Shown here piece by piece: positions 23,575-34,419 of a stretch of DNA of 64,000 nt. How positions within the stretch are numbered: position 1 is the stretch's first letter; each line of letters opens with the position of its first letter. The notes under the pieces were generated by a model. The model saw nothing but the letters and a program-made list of their open reading frames with translations, made no database searches and was not told where the DNA came from. The translations under genes and the position numbers were made by a program. Source of the stretch: Cheiracanthium punctorium (lineage: Eukaryota > Arthropoda > Arachnida > Araneae > Cheiracanthiidae); assembly GCA_038373885.1 (NCBI GenBank), contig JAWZYV010012252.1:1178001-1242000 (forward strand), in the 5' to 3' direction.

Positions 23575-23815
23575 GGAATGAGTACTGACAGAACAGCTCT
23601 AAACATCTTTAATGCAACTCCTTTCTGGGGAAGATCTAGAAGAAGACCTATGAAAAGATGGAGCGACAGCCTGGATGAGGATTTTGCCAAACAAAAAATA
23701 AGAAACTGGAGGTTCATTAATGAGTATAGGAGGAATGGGATAGACTTCTGAAAAAGGCCAGGGCCGACAACGGGCTGTCGTGCCAATGTTCATGATGATG
23801 ATGACGACGACATGC
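23575..23815 (+). pseudogene. LINE (non-LTR retrotransposon) 3' end
   Basis: The frame reads 'STDRTALNIFNATPFWGRS', then RPMKRWSDSLDEDFAKQKIR and NWRF. After a one-base shift it continues WDRLLKKARADNGLSCQ and stops. This is the conserved C-terminal tail of RTE-like LINE polyproteins ('GRP.kRW.D.l..D......nWr..a.dR..W..ll..Ara..GLs'). The DNA then ends in TGATGATGATGAC, the trinucleotide tail expected of RTE-type elements. The copy is 5'-truncated and dead. Confidence 0.75.
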
Positions 23816-25320
23816 GCTTACTACATTTTTGTATGTAGTAAGTGCACTACGCTACAGGCATTAACATTTTCCAATGTTCTTAGTATAACAAAAAGAGGAT
23901 AATAAGTGGTTTGACAGAGAATATTATATAAAGTTACATACTTCTTTTTTCACTGTTCAACAGTAAAAAAAAAAAAATAAATAAAAAATAAATAGAGAGA
24001 GAGAGAGAGAATTCACTGCTATTAAAATTTGATTATGGAAAATGCTTTGTGTGGAGAAACAAAATATTTAGCTACGCCATTGAGATAATAATTTTTAAAT
24101 AATCTTAGCTGTGAAAAAAGAAGGCTAATAAAAATTTCAAGAGCAAGTATTGTAAATAGTTACCTTCTCTTTTTGCCGCGATTAACCATTTAGAATAATT
24201 CACAACTCATAAACAAAATAACATTGAGTTTTGAAGGTTTATTAAATTCTGAGCAAAGGCCTATTTTTACTCTATCTTTTAAAAAGAAATAATGTTAAAC
24301 GGGAATAGTGCGAGTTTCAAGGTTTTATTCTAAATTTTGGCTCAGAAATCCCGCTAATGTTCAGAAAGAACGCATTTTGCTTTGAGTTAACGCCTATGCG
24401 TCACAAATGAAAACGGGGAAGTCCAGCGATACCGACATTTCTTCGAGGTCGTGGAAGGAATCTTTCTTGGGAAGAACCAGTCAAAGCATCATTTTATTTT
24501 GACTTACCAAGGACACTTAACGCATCATCATGAACACTTTAACAGATAACAACCTAGGATGTTTTAAGTTAAATAATAATCGTACCCTGCCGGTTAATTT
24601 TAGAGGAGCATTAAGATAACAGCTATGTATGTAGCTTAACTCTTTGTATCAAAGCCTGCAACAAACATAAGTTAAAGCACGTCTTTCTATTCTTCAGCTA
24701 TATAAGTAACAAAATATTAGAAGAGCTCCAGAAAGACTGCATTCCTATGTATACATTTAATTCAAATTTTTATTTGAGTTATAAATAGTTTCACGCTATT
24801 ATTAATATTGATTGGCGGTAATTTTTCATTTGGTCTGTGTTTCATTACAACTAATTACGGTTTGAAGACTCAGGTGAATTTGGTTTGAAAAGATTTGAAT
24901 GAAGCTGTGTATACAACGTAAAACATTAAAAGAATTCAGATCAAACCACCAGAAACAAAAATAAAATTAATTGCTTTACGTGAAGCTGGAAGATAAGTAT
25001 TTTGATCGATAAATTGGATATTCACCATAACACGCAAGTAGATTTAATTTTCGAGCAACATTTTACCTTAAACAATTCACCTTTAAGCAAAAAAATCTAT
25101 TATTTATAAACTGAAATCGAAAACTAGAACTTACGCTCGAATATACTTTGTGGAGTGAGAGCATTTTCAAAAGTGTATGTGTATGCAAACAAATTTCCAG
25201 AAGTCAATAAATAAATAAATATTTTTTTTTAGAATTCTAGTATTGGCATCATCTTTGGACTTTTCCCACCATGTTTGTATCTTTATGTATCTATATTTGT
25301 ATCCATATTTACACGTTTTT
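23815..25320. other. AT-rich sequence with simple repeats only
   Basis: Contains (A)n/(TAAA)n and a (GA)n tract at 23994-24010. A slightly GC-richer patch at 24360-24480 shows no convincing exon. Confidence 0.35.
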
Positions 25321-25326
25321 CACTAT

Positions 25327-25694
25327 AGCTATGGTCGTGGCCCTAGGTTACTATTTTTTTGTCATGTAAGCTACAGAAACCTAGGTATTTTTGTTTTCTT
25401 TTTACTTTAAATTATGAATGGAGTGGCACCTGATGATTGAGCATTCTAATTTAAATTTCCATTCGAATTTCCACATCTTCATTTTGTTGTTAGACATGAT
25501 GATTAGGCTTGTGAGTCTTCAACCGGTAGAGGTGGATTTTTTACGGCAAGTGATCCTTCTTTTTTAGCTTTGACGACTTTAAAGGCCTATGTATCCATTT
25601 TTTGTCATGAATCCGGATTTTTAATGCTAATTATGTTTTGAAATTTCAATTGCTCGATGGTTTAATAGGATATCCATATGACGTAAAATATTAG

Positions 25695-25728
<34 letters not shown>
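25327..25728 (+). repeat. Interspersed repeat R ending in (TA)n, copy 2
   Basis: Colinear with 15437-15866 and ending in a (TA)15-like tract at 25699-25728. The ordered block 'GAGTGGCACCTGATGATTGAGCA' is the best-conserved part of the family. Confidence 0.6.
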
Positions 25729-25731
<3 letters not shown>

Positions 25732-25915
25732 GGGGAGAGTGGTAATGAATGGCCCATTTTCCCCTAATTATTTTCATGGGATCAAAATTACAAGATGTTT
25801 GCCTCCATTTTTTTTTATCACAAAAACAAAAGTTTGAATAAAAATTGTTTTCAGAAAGTTATAATGAAAAAACTGAAATAGAACCTTTGAATGAGCCTTT
25901 GCAGGTAATGAATGG

Positions 25916-25974
25916 TTCACTAAATGTAATTTGAGAATAAATTAAAAATTTATTCTCAAATTACATTTAGTGAA
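25916..25974. repeat. Perfect 28-bp inverted repeat with 3-nt spacer
   Basis: The arm beginning TTCACTAAATGTAATTTGAG is followed after AAA by its exact reverse complement ending CATTTAGTGAA. No mismatch in 28 bp is remarkable amid diverged sequence, so it is probably recent. Confidence 0.85.
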
Positions 25975-26008
25975 CTTAGTGTTTAGTTTTTATAATTAAC
26001 AAAAGGCA

Positions 26009-26010
<2 letters not shown>

Positions 26011-26045
<35 letters not shown>
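26011..26045. repeat. (AT)n microsatellite
   Basis: An uninterrupted AT dinucleotide run of about 35 bp. Confidence 0.95.
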
Positions 26046-26047
<2 letters not shown>

Positions 26048-26901
26048 CTAATTGTATACTAACACACATGTACAGCCTTGTGTCTACGTTAAGAAATTAA
26101 GAAGTTCCGAAGTTCTCAAAGTACAACTCATAAAGATTTGACACCAACCACCCGAAAAAAAGAATTTTTTAATCGTGATCCCCTTTATTGTGTTTTTATT
26201 TAGTTATCTTTACTGCTAAAAATAAGAATTTGATGAAGACTTGACATATTTAAATGTCAAAAGTATTTGAAGGTTCTCTTTGACAGGTGAAATGATGCCA
26301 TGAGGGAGAATCCGTTTTGCTCCTCTGACTACAAGCATGAATGTTACTCACTTACGGTCGAACTTTAAGAATGGTTTCATGATTGAAAATTTGTTTGAAT
26401 TTCATGTAAGGAACGCAGTTACTTTTTTGCCGACCCAATATTATCACTGTGTTTGTTACTTCACTTTCTTCAATAATATTATCGTCTGCAGTGTGCAAAA
26501 TTTTATAAGACTTTTGGCAGTATTTTAATTTATAGTCATATGAAAATTTAGACAGAAAAATGTGATTTTGATGTTTCTTGAATGTTTCATAACGTATGGG
26601 GAAGTCCAAAGACCTGATATTTCAGATATTAAAAAAGGTCAAACTCATGTCTGGAATATTGAGGATGTTTATTTTTCAGAAATAGGACGTTGTATTGGAA
26701 GACATACATCGCACCTAATTCTATATATGGCAAATATTTTATTTCGGGGGAAATAGTAGCGGATGCAACAATATGACGCTTTTTAGAATCACCATCAAAC
26801 TGTATAAACCTCCGATTTATTTGCTTCAAAATTTGCTATTTCTTAATACCGCTAAATTTTACTATTTTTGTGCAAAAGAAATCTAATTTGCGTTCTTAAA
26901 A

Positions 26902-26985
26902 GTCCCCCACGAAGGACAATCCCACCCTCAGCCTAGATCCCTAGCGCAGATAATTGGCCGTAACCCACATTTCCATTTCCTAATT
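26902..26985 (+). repeat. SINE family 1 tail fragment inserted in transposon A copy 2
   Basis: Matches the tail half of the SINE at 9951-10181 in reverse orientation ('GCCTAGATCCCTA', 'GGCCGTAACCCACATTTCC'). The target is duplicated: CTAATTTGCGTT before it and CTAATTTGCTTT after it, while family A copy 3 has a single CTAATTTACGTTT. The insertion is 5'-truncated, as expected from target-primed reverse transcription. Confidence 0.75.
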
Positions 26986-27560
26986 TGCTTTTATTTTACG
27001 CAATTTTCAAAAAATTGTCACGTAATAAATTGATATATGGTCCCTTAACTCGTGAAAATAGCACATTTTATTTAATATAAATTAAACTACTGAACGTAAA
27101 ATTTGAAATTTTGCACAGCCATGTAATATTACTTTCTGCATCTATTTCCATCGAAATTCGGCTATGTCGCTATTCATAATTTTTAATATTAATTTAACAA
27201 TCCCTAAATCATATTAACACTTTATTAAAAATTATAATAATAGTAAATCATGTTTGGGCCTTTCAGTTCTAATAGTATAAATAAAAATCAGCTTCCTATT
27301 ATCAATATTATACGAGATATGAATTAAATATGAAAAAATATTTTAACATGGGGGAGGGGGATTTTGGAAGCTCATAACTCACTCATTTTCAGTTCAACTT
27401 TATCGAAAATTGGTGTCCGGGGTTAAAATGGATTAAATTTTTGAAATATGAAGTGAAATATAGGTGTTGCTATTATAAAAAAAAGTTGGCGTGAATTTTA
27501 ATATGGAAATGGCCCCTTATGCAATTTTTATGTATAGCAAATTAAAGTGTACGTCAATCG

Positions 27561-27809
27561 CATAGGTGCCAAGTATTACGAAAGATAATTAACCACTTTT
27601 TGTAAACCGTAAATTCTTTCAATATTTTTCCAAAATGATAACCAGCTGATTCCCTTGACTCGGCAATTTCGTTATATTTTAAACAGAAAATTACCATTCA
27701 CAAAAAGTGGTTAATAATATTCCATAATACTTTGCACCTATACAAAGTATTATGGCACCTATTGTAGTATTACCTATCTAGTATTATGGCACCTACGATT
27801 GCACCTATG
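27561..27809. mobile_element. MITE family 1 copy 3, nested, with duplicated right end
   Basis: Left end CATAGGTGCCAAGTATTACG; the right end is CACCTATG at 27809. CAATCG flanks it (27555-27560, 27810-27815). The right terminal sequence 'AGTATTATGGCACCTA' is repeated about three times, making this copy 249 bp instead of about 180. It interrupts family A copy 2 in the sequence that reads TTAATCGTAAAC in copy 3. Confidence 0.78.
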
Positions 27810-28199
27810 CAATCGTAAACGATTGGTATATGTAATTTTATTGTACGACGAACGATGGCCGAATAAAGTACAAGTGGGCGTTTTTTTTTCCCTCAGCTGT
27901 ACAATATATGTTCCATTTTAAGGTTTTGGACATTTTTTTTAGAGCGAAAGAAAGAAAAAAGATAAATTTCTATAGGAAAAGCCAACATTCGGAGTTATTG
28001 TGACTGAATGTGTGTTTTATAGTAACACTAAAGGAGAATTTTATTAAACTTACTTCTTAAAATAAATAAATACTTGTAGTTTTCTTTAAAGATAAGTAAA
28101 AAGTGAGATAAGATTGCACAATGCATGTGACAAATGTATTTAATTGAGTACTGCTACCACCTATTTAAAAATAAAGTATGTCCGAATCAATTTAAAATA

Positions 28200-28395
28200 G
28201 TCTGCCATTGTTAAGTGTTGTGTAAAATGAGATATAAAAAAAAAACGTGCATAAGAATTGAAATGCTCTTATCTTTCTGGCGCATAACATTTCAACTATT
28301 TCCCGCAAATATGACGGGCACGAGAAACAGAGGGGGAAAGCTTACTTAGCCCGTGATTTTGACGGGAGCGAGGATTAAGGGGTTAAAAAAATGTT
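28200..28395. repeat. Possible half of a piggyBac-like element
   Basis: The right side reads GAGCGAGGATTAAGGGGTTAA, with a terminal 'CCCCTTAA..'-like motif next to TTAA as in the elements at 31908 and 53476. No matching left end was found. Confidence 0.25.
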
Positions 28396-29039
28396 TGAGT
28401 GAAAATCGATTGATTTCCTATTTTCATCTCTCACACTCGGGATAGCTTTTCAAGACGTAGTTTATTCAAAATAAAACATGATGCATAAAATTTATTTCAG
28501 TTAGGAGTCTATTTGAAAAAGACTAATTGGATATCCATCAAACATAGATTTTTAAAAAAATATTCACTCTAGTATTTTTTGAGATGAACATAGTAATTTA
28601 TTCTAATATTCGCTTTATGGTCAATCTCTTAAAACAAAAGCTAAGCTTACAAAAAGTTCTAAAAAGAAACTCTTTTTTAAACGTGTCTGTACAACTGTGT
28701 TGTACACTGCTATAAAAAATTATTTGTAAAATGCAACGTTTTTAGAAAAAAGCATAAGCACAGAAATCACATCAAAATATTCGCTGAAGTGCCGAGAATA
28801 TTGGAAAATACTGGGAAAACTGTATGTTTAAGAATTTGTAAGAATCCATAGTACATCTTGTGAAAATATATATTCTGAATTCTATAAAGCCTGTAGCGTA
28901 ATTTAATTCATTTAGAAACTGTTGAAATGTTGCTGTATTTTGTGGCGTATTTAATTCATTTTAAATGCGTTCAAAAGTTGCTTTATTTAAAATAAAAAGT
29001 AGCCTTATAACAAAATCGTTGACAAATACTGGCGCTGCA

Positions 29040-31149
29040 CAGCTGCGGAAAAAAAATGTCCCACTTGCTCTTTGTTTCGCCGTCGTCCGTCATACAGGAA
29101 AGTTATATATACCATTCGTTTACAAATAACGCATACTTTAATTTCCTATTAATTTAATTTGCATAAGGGGCTTCTTCATATTTAATTCTGCATCAACTTC
29201 GTTTTTCTCAATGGCAACACTGTATTTTGATTTTCTTAAACGAAAGAAAACCTTCAAATTACCCTAAATATAAATTTTCACCAATTTTCTACGATAATTT
29301 CCGGAGATATTGCGAATTATTTTTTTTTTTTTTGCGCGTTTTCAGGGGACTTTCTGCAAATTGAAAAACTCTATTTGTAGGTTCCTATAACTTTTCGCCT
29401 TTCATTAATTTCGCTCGCGTGAGTTAAAAGAAATAAATATTATTTTCAAGGAAAATATTGTTTTCATCTCTCTTGAAGTTTTTAGTACTAAGACTATCAA
29501 GGGTAGAAATTAGAATATTTAGTCTGTGGTCCAAATTACATGTGAGTTCATAACTTTCTTGCTTGGTTCGTACACATGATTTAAAGGAACAATGCAAAAC
29601 GACTGCTACGATTTTGAAAACCTTTCTAATTTTGAAATTGTTATTGAGTATATCCCTTGATGGTTCTCTTAGACAGGTGAATTCAGAGCTGCCAAGTCTC
29701 CGGCTTTTTTTCGGGAGATTTTCCACCACTAATTTTTACTTACAAATTTATGCTTAAAATAAGTCCAATTATTTAATGCAAAATAAAAATGTCTAAAAAT
29801 TGTGGTGGGAAAATTCCCGAAAAAAGCCGGAGACTTGGCAGCTCTGTGGATTGTTGGCAGGAGTGAGAGGCTGCTTTCTGCTCTTCTGACTACAAGCGAG
29901 AATGTTACTCAGTTACGGTCTAACTTGAAGAATGGTTTCATGATTGAAAGTTTATTTGTTTGAATTTCATGTATAAAACGCAATTACATTTTTGCCGACG
30001 CAATATTATCACTGTGTTTGTTATTTCAGTTTCTTCATTTAATATTATCGTCTGCAATGGGCAATATTGTTATAAGACTTTTGACGGTATTTTAATTTAT
30101 AGTCAGATGAAAATTTAGACAGAAAAACGTGATTTTGAATGTTTTTTTGAATGTTTGACAAAGTATGAGGAAGTCTAAAGACCTAATGTATCCAATATTT
30201 TAAAAAAAAGGTCAAATTCATGCCTGGAATGTTGAGGATGTTAGTTTCTCAGAAATAGGACCTGTATTAGAAGACATACATCTATTGCATCTAATTCTAT
30301 ATCTGGAAAATATTTTATTTGGGGGAATATGGTAGCGGACGCAACAATAGACGCTTTATAGAATCACCATCAAACTGTAAAATCCTCTAATTTATTTGCT
30401 TCAAAATTTGTTATATTTTAATACCGCTATCTTTTTCTGTGTTTTCGCACAAAAGAAATCTAATTTACGTTTATTTTAAGCAATTTTCAAAAAATTTTCA
30501 CGTAATAAATTTATATATGGTCCCTTAACTCATGAAAATAACATATTTTACTTAATATAAATTAAACTACTGAACGTAAAAATTTGAAATTTTGCACAGC
30601 CATGTAATATTACTTTCTGCATCTATTTCCATCGAAATTTGGCTAGGTCTCTATTCATAATTTTTTTAATATTAATTTAATAATTCATAATTAATATTAA
30701 TATTTTATTTAAAATCATAATAACATTAAATTATGTTTGGGTCGTTTAGTTCTGATAGCTAATAAAATCAAGCTAATAAAAATCAGCTTCTTATTATCAA
30801 TATTATATGAGATATGAATTAAAGTATGAAAAAATATTTTAACATAGGGGAGGGGGATTTCGGAAGCTCATACCCCCCCCCCCCATTTTCAGTTCAAATT
30901 TATTGAAAATGGGTATCCGGGGTTAAAATGAGCTAAATTTTTGAAATATGAAGTGAAATCTAGGGGTTGCTGTTTGGGGGGGGGGAAAGTTGGTGGAAAT
31001 TTTAATATGTAGATGGCCCCTTATGCAATTTTTATGCATAGCAAATTAAAGTGTACGTTAATCGTAAACGATTGGTATATGTAACTTTGCTGTGCGACGA
31101 ACGACGGCCGAAAAAAGTACAAGTGGGCCTTTTTTTATTCCCGCAGCTG
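29040..31149 (-). mobile_element. DNA transposon family A, copy 3 (both ends present)
   Basis: The left terminus is CAGCTGCGGAAAAAAAATG and the right terminus CCCGCAGCTG, followed by TA. The inverted terminal repeats (about 150 bp) carry 'GTCCCACTTG', 'CGT(C/A)(G/C)TCCGTC', 'AAAGTTATATATACCATTCG' and 'GCATAAGGGGC'. The orientation is opposite to copy 1. The interior contains a 163-bp MITE (29684-29846). C- and G-runs near 30872 and 30976 are specific to this copy. No intact open frame remains. Confidence 0.75.
29684..29846. mobile_element. 163-bp MITE (TIR CAGAGCTGCCAAGTCTCCGG) inside transposon A copy 3
   Basis: The ends are near-perfect inverted repeats of about 45 bp: CAGAGCTGCCAAGTCTCCGG on the left and its reverse complement on the right. 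The uninterrupted sequence exists in copies 1 and 2 ('GACAGGTGAAATG'). The flanks TGAATT/TGGATT suggest a 6-bp duplication. The terminal 10 bp resemble MITE family 1, so the two may share a transposase source. Confidence 0.75.
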
Positions 31150-31624
31150 TACACGTAGCTTTTCTAGTGGAGTTGTGATTAATGAAATAGTTAAGTGGTA
31201 GTAGTTGTGGGATTTTATTTTCAGAGTAAAGCTTTATCCAACAACAACTTTTTACGGTTGGAAATATCAACAATTACATTATTGTACATATTATTATTAT
31301 TATTAACCTGAAAAATATTATTATTTAATTCTTAATATTCAATATGAAATCATTGTCTATGTCTATCATTTTTATATGTATGATAATTGACATAGACAAT
31401 GATTATCTTGTCTATCATTTATATATGTAATACAAAAATCCATTATTTTAAATATCGTAATTTTAATAGCTTATTATTTATGTATAATTTATGTGAATAT
31501 TTATTCTACTTTCGTATAAAAAGCCATCTACATTGAATTTAAAATATGAGTAGTTTATAGACTTGGGAAAAATTACTTCAAATTTTTCTTTTGATTTAAA
31601 TAAAAGATATATCACTAGTAAAAC

Positions 31625-31725
31625 AAGGGATGGACGCGAGAAGATTTTTTTGCGAGACTAGACAGAGATTTACAGCTTTTTTGCGAGACGCGAGTCGTCT
31701 ATTTTTCCTCTCGCTTCCATCACTA
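31625..31725. mobile_element. 101-bp hAT-like MITE with 8-bp duplication
   Basis: The target duplication AGTAAAAC flanks it (31617-31624, 31726-31733). The termini AAGGGATGGACGCGAG and (right, reverse-complemented) TAGTGATGGAAGCGAG form an imperfect inverted repeat. An 8-bp duplication and such ends fit the hAT superfamily. Confidence 0.7.
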
Positions 31726-31907
31726 AGTAAAACAAGTTATGTTTTTGAAGTTACATATATTGTTCATTATTGTTCATAGAATTTTTTCAATTAAGCATGT
31801 GTATTATAAAAATAAATTCGACGTAAGCCACTAAATTTTAAACAGTATATTTTCCGTTACACTAAATGATAAACTATACGTTGAAAAAGTTTAAGAAAAT
31901 AGGTTTA

Positions 31908-32124
31908 ACCCTTAACCGGAAATATGCAGTCTCTGAGACTGCTGTGGCTATGTAACTACCCTCTAGATTTTCGAAGTCTCCCATTTTCAAAGCGTAACTT
32001 TTTACTGCAAAATGAAAAGTTGGTCATATTAATGGACTAACATTAACGGGAAAATGCTAGCATGCATTATTTAATTTATTTAGAGTTTTGTTCATGTGCA
32101 TTTTTTCACGTTTCTGGTTAAGGG
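31908..32124. mobile_element. piggyBac-like MITE with TTAA duplication
   Basis: Starts CCCTTAACCGGAAATATG and ends CGTTTCTGGTTAAGGG, flanked by TTAA on both sides (31904-31907, 32125-32128). Inverted ends and a TTAA target fit piggyBac. Length is 217 bp, without coding capacity. Confidence 0.72.
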
Positions 32125-32151
32125 TTAATAAAGAAAGGAGTATTATATCAG

Positions 32152-32332
32152 CATAGCTGCCGACATGTACGGAACATAAGCAACCACTTTTTGTAAACAG
32201 TAATTTTTGGCTTAGAAAATAGCAAAATAATCGCGTTCAATGTGTGAACTCGTTATTATTCCGGAAGCATATTCAAAAGACTTACTGTTTACAAAATTTG
32301 GTTAATTATGTCCAATTCACAGTGTTGCTATG
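32152..32332. mobile_element. MITE family 1, copy 4
   Basis: Left end CATAGCTGCCGACATGTACGG; the right end is degraded (AGTGTTGCTATG). Inner 'CCACTTTTTGTAAACAGTAA' and its inverted partner are clear. Confidence 0.72.
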
Positions 32333-32334
32333 TG

Positions 32335-33940
32335 CTGTAGAAACGAAAAAAAAGAAGAAAAAAACGAAACTGCAAGGCAAGTTTGAGTGTCACACATATA
32401 CAGAAGAAAGACATGGCTTTATTTCGGTAAATGTTCGCTATTATTCTGTGGACTAACTTTTTTTCTTAAGAACAGTGCAAAAAAAGAACCTAAGTTTTGA
32501 GAGTATAACGACGACTGTAGTTACAGAATGTTATTTAATTGAACTAAAACTATTTTAAAATTTTGGAGGATTATTTGCGCTTGTATATGCAACTCAGGTT
32601 TCTTAAACACTTCATTTGCGAAAAAATAAGATGTATGCTTTAAATGCTTTAAACCTCTATTCATAAAAAAAGACTGTTTAGAACAAACACTGAATTTTGT
32701 GGTCTGGTGGTGGCCAGCATTGAAATTAGGTATTGCCAGAACAAGGGAGTCGCGGATAATTGAAAGAAAAATGTAAATGCCGAAAGAATTTCTCGTTGAC
32801 GACAACATACATTCGGCAGTCAAAAACAAAAAAAGTCAAATACAGAGCTATTATATATTTAGCCCAATGAAGGTGAAGCAAGTAGGCAGCTATTGGATAA
32901 TTTCTTAATCAGGGCATTGTATCAAAAATGAGGAAAGCCAAACTTAAAGCCAATAGTGGAGGTGGGGACTAAAATGCAAAACACCTTAAGATTACAAATA
33001 GAAAAGGGAAGATCTATTTCCAGAATAAATGCCGAGGTTCTGTCTATACCATTATATACTGAAAAAAAGGCTATTGCATGCAATCAAACGAATATAATTT
33101 GAAAACCAAAGTAAGGAAGGGAAAATGGAAACAGAAACTAAAAATTAAAATTTGAAATTTGAAACAGATGAAAAGTTAAAAAAGCTGTAAAACGAATTCA
33201 AATGAATACTGTATTCACCGTTTAGTAAAATCAAATTCGTTCCGAGCTCAACTGATTTCAATAAGCGGCTGATTTTTATGTGTGGCGGCCATTATTCCAG
33301 TCCAAAGAGGGTTGTCACCTGCTATCACCTCCCAAACTCGAAGAGAAATTATAAAATAACGATCAATAGTACAAATTAATAAATAAAAATTAATTTTTTA
33401 TTGATTATTAGCTAATTATTCATTCAAAATTTATAATATAAACTTAAAACACATGCTACGTATAAAATAAATTTTCTTCTTATTACGTAATAGGCTTTAC
33501 GGAAAATTATCAATGTTGCATTGTTTGGACCGAGCAATTAAACGTTCATTTATTCTAGCAAGGGCATTCTAGTAATTATGGGAGAAATTTGCGGTTGAAT
33601 TCTTTCACTTGAACATATTGTTCATAAGTGCTTTCAAGTAAAACTAGAAAGTCTCTCAGAAATTACAGAGAAAAAATCATTTCTGTACACATTGATATTA
33701 ATTTGATTACATTCTTGGCGATTTCATCAGATTAAGCGGTTGATTTTATTAATCAGTGATTTTATCAAGCGGCGGGAACTGTATTAAATACTGATCTGTA
33801 TAAAAACGACCCATCTTTTTCACTTGAAGTCAGCATGTAAAAAACAAAGCAAAACACAAATTTTCATTAATTTTCAACGAACCGTTGCAAAGCATGAAAA
33901 AAATGAACTTCCTGATGTTCAAGAGAATTTTCAAAGTTTA
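32335..33940. other. AT-rich sequence, nothing recognised
   Basis: Two small GC-richer patches (32700-32820, 33240-33340) show no splice-bounded frame. A minus-strand open frame across 32521-32829 has no recognisable family. Confidence 0.3.
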
Positions 33941-33941
33941 A

Positions 33942-34218
33942 CCCATTTGTGCCTGGATATTTTTGCGACTTTCATCGATTTTTACTGATAACAGAAATAA
34001 TAGATAAATTTCTGATGTCAACTTCTTGAACAAGGAATGATTTATTTTAAAATCATTTTGCATAAAAATCGAAATATCAACATCCTACTTGGTCATGTTA
34101 AAATATTGGGCGGAGTTGAGGCTCAATACTCATGAATAAAGGCTAGGAAAAATAAATAACGTTTTCGACTAATAGCGAAAATGCCGTCCCAAAAAAGGGA
34201 CGCTAGGCATAGATGGGT
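33942..34218. mobile_element. piggyBac-like MITE with TTAA duplication, second copy type
   Basis: Starts CCCATTTGTGCCTGG and ends CTAGGCATAGATGGGT, with TTAA on both sides (33938-33941, 34219-34222). Its terminal CCCAT(T/C)T matches the element at 53476 more than that at 31908. It lies 8 bp left of MITE family 1 copy 5. Confidence 0.7.
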
Positions 34219-34230
34219 TTAAGCTATAAC

Positions 34231-34411
34231 CATAGCTGCCAACAACTACGGAATATAATTAACCACTTTTTCTAAACATGATTTTACGGCTTAAAATGTA
34301 ACAAAATTTTTGCATTACGCGCGCATGTTGGCTACTACTTTGAAAAAATACTTAAAAATACGCTGTTTTCAAAAAGTGGTTAATTCTATTCCGTAGTAGT
34401 TAGCAGCTATG
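34231..34411. mobile_element. MITE family 1, copy 5
   Basis: CATAGCTGCCAACAACTACGG on the left, GTAGTTAGCAGCTATG on the right, with TATAAC on both sides (34225-34230, 34412-34417). This is one of the best-preserved copies. Confidence 0.82.
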
Positions 34412-34419
34412 TATAACTC

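Larger units (their letters stand above)
26250..27899 (-). mobile_element. DNA transposon family A, copy 2 (left end lost)
   Basis: Colinear with copy 3 from about 26265 to the right terminus CCTCAGCTG at 27899, followed by TA. The left terminal repeat is absent. It carries two later insertions: a SINE fragment (26902-26985) and a family-1 MITE (27561-27809). Shared internal words with the other copies include 'TGACAGGTGA', 'CTACAAGC', 'TTTCATGATTGAAA' and 'GTAATATTACTTTCTGCATC'. Confidence 0.7.

Noticed and set aside
23475..23793. Two minus-strand frames.
   Set aside because: Antisense to the LINE 3' end, which reads correctly on the plus strand.
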